A stretch of 64,000 bases of DNA from Lactuca virosa (taxonomy: Eukaryota > Streptophyta > Magnoliopsida > Asterales > Asteraceae). A program made the position numbers and the translations under genes. This document shows positions 44,903 to 56,638 of the stretch, one piece after another. Every line of letters begins with the position of its first letter. Positions within the stretch are counted from its first letter, which is position 1. The stretch is taken from contig CAKMRJ010005745.1 in the NCBI GenBank assembly GCA_928212115.1, forward strand, positions 79,539,735-79,603,734. The letters run 5' to 3'. The notes under the pieces were generated by a model. The model did not search any database. It was not told the DNA's origin and was given only the letters and a program-made list of their open reading frames with translations.

Positions 44903-46329
44903 CAAGGTTATATCTAGAAACCACAAGTGTGGGTGTCAACACATAAAGATCTATACTTAACTCTCTCTCTCACTTAAGATTTAACGGTTATAGGCCAGGG
45001 GTCTGCTAAGTATTACATTTAGTGTGATGAAAATGTCTTATTTAAACCATTGAGTAAACACAACTAAAATTATGTAGGCCTTAACTTTAAATGCCAAAGT
45101 TACCAGGCAAAAGTTTGATAGTGTATAACTATTTTATATGTTTTATAGTAAGAGTTTTGGCAATGCATAAGTACTGCATAAGTTATGTAATCAGAGCTTC
45201 GACAATGCATAACTACTGTGTAGGTTATGTGAATAGAGTTTCGACATTGTAAATATCAGTTTATATAAACGTGAGTCTAAATACCGAGTAAATAACAGTT
45301 TAAGTTTATATAAACAACAATTAGCAGTTTAAGTTTACATAAACAATAAATAGCCGTTTTAAGCATGTATTCTTCAACGAAAACTATAAAAGGTTTTTAA
45401 ATGGGGGAGTGCTTTAAAAAATGTATTTTTGTCGGAAAATCGGAACGCGTCTGAAAATCAGTCGGACAGAGTTGCGTTGGAGTTTGACTGGAAAGTGATC
45501 GAAACACTAGTCGTCAGTTTCTGGGATTTTTTGCCAGAAGTGGCTGCCAGTTACCAGAATCTAGTCGGAAACAGCCTGCCAGCATCAGAATTGCTTTTCA
45601 GACGTGTGATGCTAGTGTCAGAATTTGATGGTCGGAAAAGGGGAGGATTGTCGGAGCTGGTAGGTGGTCAGAAGAGGATGGAATCGGAGAAAAAGGGGGA
45701 TGCCGAAGGTGGTGTGTTGCGGTGGTGGAAGGGGTGGTTCACGGTCGAAAAAGGAAAGGATATGGAGAGAGATCGAGAGAGAGTGAGAGGGATTATGGAA
45801 AGATGATAAAGATTCCCTCTTATCTATAGAACAAATATCAAAATGATGTATGTCGCTGAAAATGCATCGTGTGACGCGTTTAGGGACATGTGTCGTATGC
45901 CGTCACGATCCGAATTCTTGTGGAAAAGGTTGAAATTACACTAAATAGTATTCGAAATTACGCTCTGTAATATGTCAAAATATTCACGTGACGAGTAGCG
46001 TACCTATACGAATGAATGATGTGAAGTTGTGTTGAACGATATAATCATGTTCGATGCGGTCTGCTTAAACGCGCGAAAGTGTCCATTTCTCGTGAAAAAC
46101 ATAAATTAGTGAACTTTTCAAATATTAGACCATATTATGTTCTATAAAATATAAGAACGTTTCTCTGAGAGGAATCGTAGCTAGCCGAACTAATTGTCTG
46201 AAGGTTCATTAATGGTAGAAATCCTTCGGGCTACCCTTTGATCTTATCCACAGCAGTGTCGGGGTTTTTCGAGCGAAATGATTTTGAGTTATAGTCAAAT
46301 ACTACATTGAATTATATTTAATGGAAAAT
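44903..46329 (-). repeat. Gypsy-4 3' LTR, part 2
   Basis: Continues the LTR with GTGTGGGTGTCAAC and TAGATCTATAC blocks that are shared with the LTRs of Gypsy-3 and Gypsy-5. From 45430 to 45680 the word GTCGGA recurs five times. The plus-strand open frame at 45429-45806 lies antisense to the element and is probably chance. Confidence 0.75.
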
Positions 46330-47353
46330 TGTTTGGGATTGAAAATTCCTAGTTTAACATGTCATTATAGAATGATATTGCTAATAACATATGATCCTAT
46401 AGGGGCACAACTTATAGCAAATTACCATCAATTGATTATATATTAGTATAATTTGATTATTAATAAATATATCAACACTTCTATTTGATTGGGAAAACAT
46501 TATTTTTTAAAAAATAATATTTACCAACATATTGGAAATTATTGTTTCTAGGAAATAATAATATAAGAGAACAAAAAACTAGCTTAATATCATATGACAT
46601 GAACATTAATGTTGTTTACAACATTTCGGTCACTTGGAGTCACCATCAAGTTGCCATGCAACTAACTAGTTATGCATAAAGTAATTGCTTTTTGGAAGTG
46701 GTCTCCTTGGTATCAAGAATCGTGGGTTCATTCATCATGAAGGAGACATGCTTTTTATTAGTTTATTACCTATTGCATGCTTGTAAGAAAAAGCCATACT
46801 TTCACTTTTTTCTCTTACCTTTTGACCATGCTTTTGAACATAATAAAGAGGCAAGAGACAAGAGTTTGTGTTAGTTTTATTTCACTTTTTCACTCTCTTA
46901 AGGGCTGACAAAAATGTCAAGTTTTTGGCACTCTTCCTCTCTTCTTCTTCTTCTTCTTCTTTCATTTGATGTTTAGAATAAGTGCTTAAAGTGTTGCTTC
47001 TCTTTAGACATATTTTGGAATATGTATTAAAGCTTAAGAACAACATTTTAACAAGTGTTTACTAGCTTATTTTGGTGGCGCAAAGCTTGCTTGGTAGATA
47101 CATTATAGAGAGCTTAATTTAGAGCTTAAAGTCATCTTCATCAACTTCCTTATTGCCAAAAGGTACCAAAGTCTTCAAAGGTTTTATCACTTTCTTCTTC
47201 TTCTTCAGTTTTGTTTAATCTTTCTAAGTTCTTGAAAAATGATCATTGGTGGGTATAAAACTAGTTTTGTTTTGTTCAAAATCAAAATCTTCCGTTGCTA
47301 ATTACGTCTAATTTAGTGTTTATAATTAGAATATTTTTAATAAAAACCCAACA
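46330..47353 (+). repeat. Solo copia LTR related to Copia-2
   Basis: Contains GATATTGCTAATAACATATGA and GATCCTATAGGGGCACA near its start, AGTGCTTAAAG, CAAAGTCTTCAAAGG, and AAACCCAACA at its end, all as in the Copia-2 LTR. It has no internal region. The start is either TGTTTGGG at 46330 or TGTCATT at 46360. No clean target duplication is visible. Confidence 0.7.
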
Positions 47354-47752
47354 GTTTTTACGTTTACGGGCCGCAGACTGTTATTTGATTGTTCAATTTC
47401 TTTGAAAGCTCATAACTTTTCCATACGAACTCCGTTTTCGATGTTCTTTATATTCATGGTTTCATAATTTCATGTACTTTTTGTTTAGTGTATCATCTAT
47501 ACATAAACATACCTAATACATATATCTATTTTAATCATATGTATCAAATCATTACTTATGTATAATGAAAATTTTTTACTCGTCAACGATCTACACCCAT
47601 CGAAAATTTAAATGATATTTCGTATAGATTGTAGGATATAAAACTTTATTTGCATTAAAATGAGTGGATTGTGTTACATTAGGTCTATTACATTGTGTGT
47701 TCATAACAATTGTTATCAACAAACGTTCACCTAATTTTCACGATTGTCACAT
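47354..47752 (-). repeat. Gypsy-4 3' LTR, part 3
   Basis: Ends at 47752 with the sense start TGTGACAATCGTG, directly beside a purine tract (sense GGGGGAGAA). Joined with the other two parts the LTR would be about 2.6 kb, in line with the LTRs of Gypsy-3 and Gypsy-5. Confidence 0.75.
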
Positions 47753-49528
47753 TCTCCCCCATTAAAAGAATCGTGTCACGGAATTTAGCTTGCACTACTT
47801 GTAGTTTGGGCATTATTAAATATTTAGGGGAATTTTCTTTTCATTTGATCATCGTATTCCCATGTAAACGTCGATCCTTGTCTAGAGTTCTATTGAACCT
47901 TTACTAAGGGAATTCGACTTTGCTTTAACCTTTTGTGATCCCGGTCCATGATTTACACCGTTTCTTCTACGAAGTGGAGTTTAGAGTTAATTTCGATATC
48001 GTCGAGAGGGATAACATGGGTTTCATCAGAAAAACATTTCTTGAGTTTTATATGTGAAAAGTATCATGTACATTGTTGAGCTCTTGAGGCAACCTGATTT
48101 GAGAGGCCACAAAACCAATTATCGCAAGAATTTCGAAAGGTCCTATGTATATTGGGTTTAGCTCGCCTCAATTTCTAAATCTTATTACACATTTCCAAGG
48201 AGAGACTTTCAACATAACAAGGTCTCAGCCTTCGAAATCTAAAGGCTTACACCTCATTTCAACATAGGTCTTCTGACGATCATGTGCAGTCTTTAATTGT
48301 TCTTTCATTTAAATGATATTTTCAGTTGTCTCATGTATGATCTCGGGGTTAGTAACCAGTGTATCCCCTCAAGCTTCTTATCTAGCTATATATCACCTAC
48401 TTTTACCCAACATATTGGCGATTAATAATTGTGTCTGTAAAGAGATTCGAACGGTGCAACTTTAATGCTAGTGTAATAACTGTTAACTTAGGAAAACTCA
48501 ACCAACGGTAGGTGAGTATCCCATTCATTTCTGAAGTATATCACACAAGCGCATATCATATCTTAGAAGGTCTGAATGGTCCTTTTGCTTTGACCATTTG
48601 TTTACAGATTGTAAGTCATATTCATGTTAAAGCGTGTTCCTAAGGATTTCTACAATGATTTCCAAAGTCGCAAGAGAAATCTACTATCTCTATTAGAGAT
48701 GATAGATATCAGTACCGCGTGAAATTTGAAGATTTCCTTGAGATAGGCTATGGTTAGCTTCTCTATCTTGTATGTTTCTTTGATTAGTAGGAAGTAGGAA
48801 GACTTAGTCAATCTGTCAATACTACCCAAATTGTGTCGTATCCACTAGATGTCTTGGGAAGTTTCATTTTGAAGTCCATTGAAATTTGTTCACACTTCCA
48901 CTTGGGTATTTCTGGTTGTTGTAATAATTCTAAGGGCTTATGATATTTTGCTTTGACTTTATAACAAGCCAAGCATTTTTATCTCAGCTTTCATGTTTGG
49001 CCTCCAATACAGTTTCTTCAGATCCAGATACATCTTGTCAGAGCCAGGATGGACATAATACTTTGATCTATGAGCTTCATCCATGACTAAGATTCTAAAG
49101 TCATCGAACGTTGGTGTCGAAATTCGGTTAATGAAGTATTGTGTTCTATCATCCCTAAGCTCGAACTATTTATACATTCCCTTTAAATATTTGTTTGCGA
49201 TGTTTTCTACCTTTAGAGCCTCAAGTTGAGCATCTCAGATCTGAGCGGTAAGGTTTGATCGAATGGTCATTGTTAACACTTGTACTCGATGGTGGTTTGT
49301 GCGTTCCTTTCTGCTCAAGGAATATAACAAATTTCACATTCATAGTTATTTAGTAACTCAACCCATCCTCGTGTCTCATATTGAATTATTTTTTATTGAA
49401 GATCTGTTGGATACTCTTGTGGTCTATAAATATGGTACACTTCATACCGCAGAGGTAGTGTCTCCAAATCTTGAAGGCGAAAAGTACAACTCCCAGCTTG
49501 AGTCCATAGGTAGTGTAGTGGTTATCAT
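47753..49528 (-). pseudogene. Gypsy-4 integrase and RNase H, heavily decayed
   Basis: The sequence follows the Gypsy-5 integrase in the same order on the minus strand: a C-terminal block near 47770-48300, the core near 48450-48950, and the RNase H end near 49250-49528. The last reads GLKLGVVLFAFKIWRHYLCG and IDHKSIQQIFN. Stops and frame changes occur every few dozen codons. Gypsy-5 is inserted at its left RNase H end, and the gene resumes at 60456. Confidence 0.8.
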
Positions 49529-50479
49529 TTTCACACCCCCGAACCGGGACGACGGAAATGTCCGAGGGCGGGTGACTTCATCTTGTAATATCATAACAAT
49601 TGAATATAATTAAAATATAACAACCATCATCATCATACATTAACGATATCAACATGCATTGGTTACATCTTTATGTTTGTTTACGAAAGTACATACAAAA
49701 TAACATAATGTATGATAATTCAAAAATACAACAATTATCCAAATTCCTTAGCTGCCAACCTGCTTATTGAGTCCATGAGAATACAAATCGTTTTGAAAAG
49801 CGTCAACATAGAATGTTGGTGAGTTCATAAGCATGTTTGTAAGAAAACTTTGTAATACTTTGTAACTTCGAGAAAATCCAATATTTTCTTGTAAAAATAG
49901 TTTGTGAGTCTCGTTTCAAATCATGTATAATTGCATGTGTATTCTTTGTTTACTTTGTTTGAAATCATATAGAGAGTGTTCCCAGAAAATCCTATATTTT
50001 ATGTTATACGAAAAATTGTGGTCTTAAAACCCTAGACCCGAGTAGTGAAATTCATTGCAAAATAGAGGACACGTAGTTTTGTACTTTATAAAATGAGTAG
50101 AGTGAATGGTTTGCGTAAATTATAAAATAATATTTTTATTCTCTATGTGAGTCGTTACAACCATACTAATGTGACTAAAGCGCCCGTCTTGACGTTCTTC
50201 AGGCGACGGTTTCTAAGGATAATCGTCATCCTAGACTGGCCTGTCTAGCTGTAGCGAGCAGCTCTGGTGTGGGGGTGTCAACCCCGTATAGATCTATACA
50301 CAATATCCCGCTCTCCCTCCAGGAGGCTCTGATTATAACTACAAGACTTACGATGTTCGCTAGGTAGGTACGAGTGAATGAGTGTCTCACAAGAGCCTTA
50401 ACATAATTTGCACGAATATTGAATTCCATTATTTAACGTTATAAATAATGTTACTAGTGTATATTTTTTACTACAAATT

Positions 50480-50805
50480 ATAAGTGTCAAAAATAGCCAT
50501 TTTTACCATAAGTGTCAAAAATAGCCCATTTTACCATTGTTGTCATAAATAGCCCAATTTTTACAAAAATTGTCAATAAAAGCCCAATCTTACTAAAATT
50601 GTCAATAAAGGCCCAATTTTACTTAAATTGTCAATAAAGGCCCAATTTTACTAAAACTGTCAATAAAGGCCCAATTTTACTAAAATTGTCGCATAAAGCC
50701 CATTTTCACACAAATTGTCATAAAAGGCCCATTTTTACTAAAATTGTCAATAAAAGGCCCATTTTTAATAAAATGTTTACAAATGGCCCATTTTTACCAT
50801 AAGGA
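50480..50805. repeat. 29 bp minisatellite in Gypsy-5 3' LTR
   Basis: About ten to twelve copies of a unit like ATTGTCAATAAAGGCCCAAT plus TTTACTAAA. The central copies are nearly exact and the outer ones diverged. The same array is in the other LTR at 58605-58890. Confidence 0.9.
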
Positions 50806-51399
50806 AAACTTGTATCCCACCACCCCCCACAAAGAAGGAAAACTCGTAAACAAGGGGTATGAAGCTCACCTTGGGGCTTTTTCGGTTTTGAAGAGGAAGA
50901 TGGACGAGGTTTTCGGCCTAGATTGCTTCCTTGAGGAGATTTTCTAAGTTAAGGTGGTTCTAAGCGCATAAACATGAAAATTGGGTGGTATGAGGAAGGA
51001 TTTTTAGTGTAAACTTGGAATAAAACAATAGAATTTACCAAGAACTTACCAAGTTTGCAAGCTTGAAGAAACCTTCTTTGAAACCACACACACACACACT
51101 CCACAAATTTTATAGAAGAAAAGATGAGAGAGTTCTTTGAGGGTTGAGAGGAAAATGAGATAAATGTGTAAGTCTGAAATGAAAAGTGGAGAGGGGATAA
51201 GGGGAGGGGGTCGGCCAATGAGGGGGGAGGGGAAGAGGGAGGGTAGAAGAGTTTGACTTCTAGCCATGTTGATGTGAAAGTCTTAGTTGTTTGTTGGACA
51301 ATAGACATAGATACAGGGAGTGAAATTTTGAGGTGGCATCATTGTATAAACTCTTGTGTTTTACGTTTGTTTTTTGTTTTTTTTTTAAATCCGATCGGC

Positions 51400-51900
51400 C
51401 AAGGGAGAAAGGAGAAAAAGGATTTTTGGGCTTGAAGGGCAACCGAGAACACATTGGGCCCAATAAGAATTTTCAACCCATTAAGGCCCATATATGGTTT
51501 TTTGGCCCAAAGAGATTAAATGGAAGTGTTTTCGGCCTACTAGGAGGCCCAATATTGATTTTTGATCCGATGAGCCCAAAAAAAATGAATATCAACCCAA
51601 CAATGGCCCAAATGTGGGTTCTCGGCCCATATAAAGGTCAACTAGGGCTTTGGCCCAAAAAGGGGCCCAATAGAGATTTTCATCCTTGGAAGGCCCATTA
51701 GAGAGTTTTCTGGCCCAAAATAATACCTAATAGAGGTACTTGGCCCATTAGCATCTAAGAATAAATTCTTGCAGCCCAATAAGGCCCAATAAGGGTTTTA
51801 AGGTCCAAAAGATCAATTGGAAGGGTTGATGGCCCATTAGGGCCCAATAAGAAGGTCTTGGTCCAGTAAGAGGTTTGGACCGAGAAAACTTGGGTTAACC
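51400..51900. promoter_or_regulatory. GGCCCA (TGGGCC) cluster in Gypsy-5 3' LTR U3
   Basis: More than ten GGCCCA words in 500 bp; the sense strand reads TGGGCC. Equivalent cluster at 59755-60270 in the 5' LTR, 180-700 bp from the LTR start. TGGGCC/T is the plant site II element bound by TCP factors in promoters of growth-related genes. The words are seen; the role is inference. Confidence 0.5.
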
Positions 51901-52100
51901 ACCAAAGTTGAGTGGACTTAGCTCATTGGGTTAAGTTTTTAGGCTACACAAGGAGGTTTCGACTTGAATCATAATTTTTGGATGTATAAACTGATATAGC
52001 GTTGAAGTTTGATTTATACCAAATGTAGGGTTACAAGATTACATAAAGAAATTATCATGCACGAGATAGAAATCTTAACCCTAATCTGCTAGTTGCGACA

Positions 52101-52110
52101 TCATCCCCCC
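52101..52110 (-). other. Gypsy-5 polypurine tract
   Basis: Sense GGGGGGATGA directly before TGTCGCAAC, identical to the Gypsy-3 tract. Confidence 0.9.
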
Positions 52111-53440
52111 GTTAGAGGGAATTTCGTCCCGAAATTCTTTCGAAAGCAATCCTTACGAACTAGAGAAGAGATGGGGGTATTTTTGCCTCATTTGATCCTC
52201 ACGCTTCCATGTGAATTCGGACCTAATTCAGGTCCGCGTTTGGCACTCCATCAAACCTTCACAATAGGAATGCGGCTTTGTTTCGTACATTTCACTTCCC
52301 TATCCATGATTTCGACCGGTTCCTCAACGAACGGGAGGTTTTCATTCACCTCAATCTCGTCAAGTGGAACAATGAGGTTTCGTCCGATAGGCATTTCTTC
52401 AGGTTTGACACGTGAAAGACAGGGCGTACATTGCTAAGCTCTGGGGGTAGCTGTAGCTTGTAGGCTACCGGACCAATCCTGGCAAGGATCTTGAATGGTC
52501 CGATGTATCGTGGATTTAACTTTCCCCGCTTTCCGAACCGTATCTTCCGTTTCCAGGGAGAGACTTTTAGCGGCACGTGATCTCCTACTTGAAATTCTAG
52601 AGGCTTTCTCCTTTGTTCTGCGTAGCTCTTCTGTCGGTCATGAGATGCCTAGAGCCTTGCTTTGATCTAGACGATTTTCTCAGTTGTTTCCCGGATGATC
52701 TCGGTCCTGTGAGAGTGCTATTTGGTACCTGCCCTCTCGCCAATTGCGTTTCTCCTACCTCTGCCCGACAAAGAGGTGATCTGCATTTCCGTCCGGATAA
52801 GGCCTCGAAGGGAGCGACCTTAGTACTCGTGTGGCAGCTGTTGTTGTATGAGAATTCGATTAGTGGCAAGTGGGTATCCCATTCCTTGCCGAAATCTATC
52901 AGACAAGTTAGGAGCATATCTTCTAGCGTTTGAATGGTTCGCTCACTTTGGCCGTCCGTCTGGGGGTGGTAGGAAGTGCTCATATCCAGCTGAGTTCCCA
53001 ATGCTTTCCGGAGCGACTGCCAAAATTGTGAGGTTAACCTACTATCACGGTCAGAGATAATAGATATCAGTACTCCATGTAGTCTCAGCACCTCCTTTTA
53101 TGTAGATTCGTGTTAGTCTTTCCATTTTATAGGTTTCCTTTATTGGTAGGAAATGGGCGGATTTAGTCAACCGATCGACAATCACCTAGATGGCATCCAG
53201 TCCGTCTGCCGACCTAGGCAATTTGGTTATAAAATCCATTGTTATTCACTCCCATTTCCACTCGGATATTACTGGCTGTTGTAATAATCCCGAGGGCTTC
53301 TGATATTCTTCCTTGACCTTTGCGCAAGTCAGGAACTTGCTCACGTAGGTAGCAATCTCAGCTTTTGTATTCGGTCACCAATAATGTTGTTTGATATCCA
53401 GGTACATTTTTTGGAACCTGGGTGGATGGAGCATCGTGTC
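52111..53440 (-). pseudogene. Gypsy-5 integrase with chromodomain-like C-terminus
   Basis: The core frame 53091-52597 has SDRDSRLTSQFW (second catalytic Asp) and TDGQSERTIQTLEDML (Glu). The first Asp block MDFITK and a VDRLTKSAHF block lie near 53240-53160, with stops close to both. The frame 52576-52346 reads SPWKRKIRFGKRGKLNPRYI, then GPFKILARIGPVAYKLQLP and FHVSNLKKCLSDE. The tail to 52111 keeps EEPVEIMDREVK-like sequence of the chromodomain type. The family enzyme joins cDNA ends to chromosomal DNA; the C-terminal module is thought to direct chromoviruses to heterochromatin. Confidence 0.88.
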
Positions 53441-53529
53441 TTGTGTTCTTCGTTTATGACTACGTCTCTGAACACTCCGAATCTTGGGATCTAGATCCGG
53501 TCGATGAGATAGTACGCTCCGTCCTCTCT

Positions 53530-54798
53530 AATTGTGAGATTCTTGTCCATTCCCTGAAAGGCTTCGTTTGCGATGTTCTCTGTCTTCAAGGCTTCCAGTT
53601 GAGCCTCCTAGATTTGTGAAGACAAGTAGTAATGGATGGTCATCGTTAGTGTTCTTACCCGGCGGCCTGAGTATTCTTTTCGGCTTAAGGCGTCGGCCAC
53701 CACATTGGCCTTGCCCGGATGATACCTGATCTCGCACAAATAGTCATTTAGCAGATCGTCCCATCGCCATTGTCTCATGTTTAGTTCTTTCTGGTTCAAG
53801 ATATGTCGGAGGCTTTTGTGATCTTTGAAGATGGTCTACTTTTTCCCGTAACGGTAGTGCCTCCAAATTTTTAGAGCGAAGACCACAACTCCAAGCTCGA
53901 GATCATGAGTGGTATAGTTCACTTCATGGGTCTTTAGTTGTCTGGATGCGTAAGCTATCACTTTCCCGTGCTGCATAAGTACACAACCTAGCCCTTGATT
54001 AGAAGCGTCGCAATACACTACGAAATCTTCCGTTCCCTTTGGCAGAGACAATACCAGAGCACTACAAAGGGCTTGTTTCGGGGTTTGAAAAGCAGGTTCT
54101 TGTTTTGCATCCCAGTTGAAGGGTACGCCTTTCTGTGTTAGAGCAGTGAGTGGCTTAGCGATCTTAGAGAAATTCTGGATAAACCTTCTGTAATAACCAG
54201 CAAGGCCCAAGATTTGCCTAATCTCCGTTGGTGTTCCTAGGGTTGCCCAGCCCTCAATAGCTTTGACCTTGGAAGGGTCCACATGTATCCCTTCTTCACT
54301 GACTACGTGTCCCAAGAAATCCACCCTGCGAATCCAGAACTCGCATTTGGAGAATTTTGCGTATAGCTTCTCCGCCCATAAAGTTTCCAAGACCTGTCGT
54401 AGATGCTCGTCGTGCTCTTCCTTACTTCGAGAATAGACGAGTATATCATCGATGAAGACAATTACAAAGTTATCGAGGAATGATCGGCAGACTCGGTTCA
54501 TTAGGTCCATAAATTTTGCAGGTGCATTCGTTAGACCGAAGGGCATTACCACGAATTTGAAATGTCCGTAGCGAGTTCGGAACACAATCTTGGGTACATC
54601 TTCTTCTCGGACCCGTAGTTGGTGGTATCTGGATCGTAGATCTATCTTGGAAAAGTAACTAGCTCCTTGCAGCTGGTCAAATAGATCATCAATCTGAGGG
54701 ATGGAGTATCGGTTCTTGATGGTGAGCTTGTTTAACTCCCGATAATCAATGCACACTCGGAAAGATCCATCCTTCTTTTTGAAAAACAAGACCGGAGC
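53530..54798 (-). pseudogene. Gypsy-5 reverse transcriptase and RNase H
   Basis: Open for 317 codons (54789-53836). RT blocks: KDGSFRVCIDYRELNKLTIK, YSIPQIDDLFDQLQGASYFS, KIDLRSRYHQLRV, FVVMPFGLTNAPAKFMDLMN, catalytic FIDDI at about 54443-54457, LYAKFSKCEFWIRRVDFLGH and LGLAGYYRRFI. Then the RNase H part: VVYCDASNQGLGCVLMQHGK and VIAYASRQLKTHEVNYTTHD. The open frame ends at a TAG near 53836. After a small shift, 53799-53608 continues with NQKELNMRQWRWDDLLNDY and YHPGKANVVADALSRKE. The RT core shows no missing catalytic residue. Confidence 0.9.
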
Positions 54799-54801
54799 TC
54801 C

Positions 54802-55692
54802 TCAAGGAGAGAAGCTCGGTCTTATGAATCCTTTGTCTAACAGTTCGCTCAATTGGCTAGATAGCTCTTGCATTTCTGCAGGGGCTAATCTATACGCCGA
54901 TTTAGCAATTAGCGTGGCTCCGGGTACTAGATCAATTCGAAATTCGATCTGTCGTTCCAGGGGTATTCCTGGGAGGTCTTTCGGAAATACGTCCGGAAAG
55001 TCGCGCACCTGTGGAATGTCCTTGATGTTCTTTTCCTCTTTCTGTTTGTCCACTACGTGGGCTAGAAAGGCGTGATTATTTTTATGCAAACACTTTTGTC
55101 CCTTGACGCACGAGATAAGTCGGAGGTTTGTACCGGGTTTATCGCCGTAGATAATCAGTGTTTCGTTGGTGGGTAGGTGAAGGCGAGCGGCCTTCTCGTG
55201 GCATATAATATCGGGATGGTGGGGGATTAACCAATCCATACCGATAATCACATCAAAACTTCTAATATTAACTGGAATCAAGTTGATTTGAAACGAGTGA
55301 TTATTTAGTGTTAATGTGCACCCTATGAAAATGTCTTTTGTTGTTTCAGTTTTCCCATTAGCCATTTCCACCGTGAAGGCTTCGCTTAGCTTTTGGGGGT
55401 TTTGATTTAGTAGGTGTTTGAGTTTATGTCTCACGAAACTCCGTTTTGCACCACTATCAAATAAAATGCATGCATAAGTGTTGTTGAGGGGAAACGTACC
55501 CATGAATACAGTCGGGTCCTGCACCGCATGTCCCTGTCCCATTGTTAGGACCCTGCCTGATCCCCCTGCACCTTTATTGTTGGCTTTGGGACAGTTTCTC
55601 TTGAAATGGCCAGTCTGCCCACATCCGTAGCATGCTCGACTGGCCCTAACATTGTTGGGTTGGGGTTGTTTTGCTGTGGCTGAGATCTGCAA
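54802..55692 (-). pseudogene. Gypsy-5 nucleocapsid end, protease and linker
   Basis: Open for 296 codons. Near residue 21 it has the CCHC knuckle CYGCGQTGHFKRNC. From about residue 75 it has the aspartic protease site ILFDSGAKRSFV (about 55465-55430), then INLIPVNIRSFDVIIGMDWL. The linker RDFPDVFPKDLPGIPLERQI leads to EFRIDLVPGATLIAKSAYRL. A single TGA at 54801-54799, where the family has Trp, separates it from RT; otherwise protease and RT would be one frame. Confidence 0.88.
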
Positions 55693-56293
55693 TATCGGGC
55701 GGTGTTCCCTTTACGATTGCAGTTGGTGCACTGTAAATCTCGGCATGCGCCACTGTGGTAAATATTGCATTTATCACACTTGAGTAGAGAGTCGGCGTAA
55801 GGCCTTGCAGGTGTTTTTGTGGTAAATATTGCATTTATCACACTTTGAGGTCTTCCCATGACATGGCATTGGCCATCGGGAGAGTTAGGGCCTTGATGTG
55901 GTCGTTCCACCACGAAAGCGCCCTGTCAGCAATGGTACAGGCTGCAAACTTCACCTAGCTCTCTTCGGGACAACCGCAGATTTCGAAAACCAATTCAATT
56001 TTTTCCAACCACCGAGTGAGAGCTATTACGACCCCACTCCCATTGAAGGTCTTCGGTTTCACATTAGTGAAGTCTTTATAAGTGCAAGTTTTCTGGTGTT
56101 CGGGGTTAGTCATATGGTTGGAACTTCCCGTTCCTTGACCTTTGCCTCCTCCGTTGTTGCCCTGGTTGACGTGTGCTAAAGCTGCTGTAACCGCAGCTGA
56201 GACTGCTACCTGGAAAGCATCAGAGTTCATCTCCGGTGGAGGAGGCGGTGGTGGTGGTGTTGTAGTGTTCTTGCGAATATATCTCCTCGGCAT
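55545..56293 (-). pseudogene. Gypsy-5 gag with internal deletion
   Basis: The ATG at 56293 gives MPRRYIRKNTTTPPPPPPPP, then NSDAFQVAVSAAVTAALAHV, comparable to the Gypsy-3 mini-Gag. Then come FTNVKPKTFNGSG and TRWLEKIELVFEICGC, a stop, and ALSWWNDHIKALTLPMANAM. After MSWEDLK the central capsid is missing and the reading continues at the cysteine motifs CDKCNIYHSGAC and CTNCNRKGNTARYC. A direct repeat of about 27 bp (55756-55785 and 55817-55846) marks the join. The AG of GCAG/G lies three bases before the ATG. Confidence 0.85.
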
Positions 56294-56296
56294 TTC

Positions 56297-56298
56297 CT
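56297..56298 (-). promoter_or_regulatory. Putative 3' splice site before Gypsy-5 gag
   Basis: The sense strand reads TTCCTGTCTCATAGCAG/G, three bases before the gag ATG. Paired with the LTR donor at 59238-59233 it gives an intron of about 2.94 kb that contains the primer site and the pre-gag frame. Confidence 0.55.
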
Positions 56299-56638
56299 GC
56301 TATGAGACAGGAATGTCGATGAGTTTATGGAACGATTACGGTGGTTCGGTTGTACTCATAATTGAAACAATATTACACCAAGTAAAAATGAAAAGAGAAA
56401 ACATAGCATATCACAACATCACAAATAAAACACAGAACCATTTCATTAATGTTAAATTTCAGTACATAAATGCATGAAATTTGACCTTTAACAGGTTTAC
56501 AGTACATAGAGAATGAAAATCTGCCAGCATAACGACTCTACGAGTAGTGTAATCACTTAATCGTAGGGTCAGTCCTACCTATATAAAGTTAAAGAGAAAA
56601 TAGGGTCCCATCAAAAGCAGTGGTGAGTAGAATGGGTC

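Larger units (their letters stand above)
49529..52100 (-). repeat. Gypsy-5 3' LTR
   Basis: 2572 bp. The outer end reads TTTCACACCC, where the other copy has TGTCACACCC. Compared with the 5' LTR it lacks about 280 bp after position 50801. Includes the 29 bp array and the GGCCCA cluster (separate entries). Confidence 0.93.

Noticed and set aside
45429..45806. 125-codon plus-strand open frame (MSENRNASENQSDR...)
   Set aside because: It lies antisense within the Gypsy-4 LTR, follows the GTCGGA word repeats, and has no recognisable domain; chance is the simplest explanation.
50480..50805. CRISPR-like array
   Set aside because: The units abut each other without unique spacers; it is a minisatellite within an LTR of a plant element.
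50949..51308. Minus-strand frames of 119 and 73 codons in the Gypsy-5 LTR (also 59318-59632)
   Set aside because: Low-complexity Ser/Pro/Phe sequence from the pyrimidine-rich leader part of the LTR, not conserved as protein between the LTR copies.
52613..53060. Plus-strand frames opposite the Gypsy-5 integrase
   Set aside because: Shadows of the integrase core, which has clear catalytic motifs on the minus strand.
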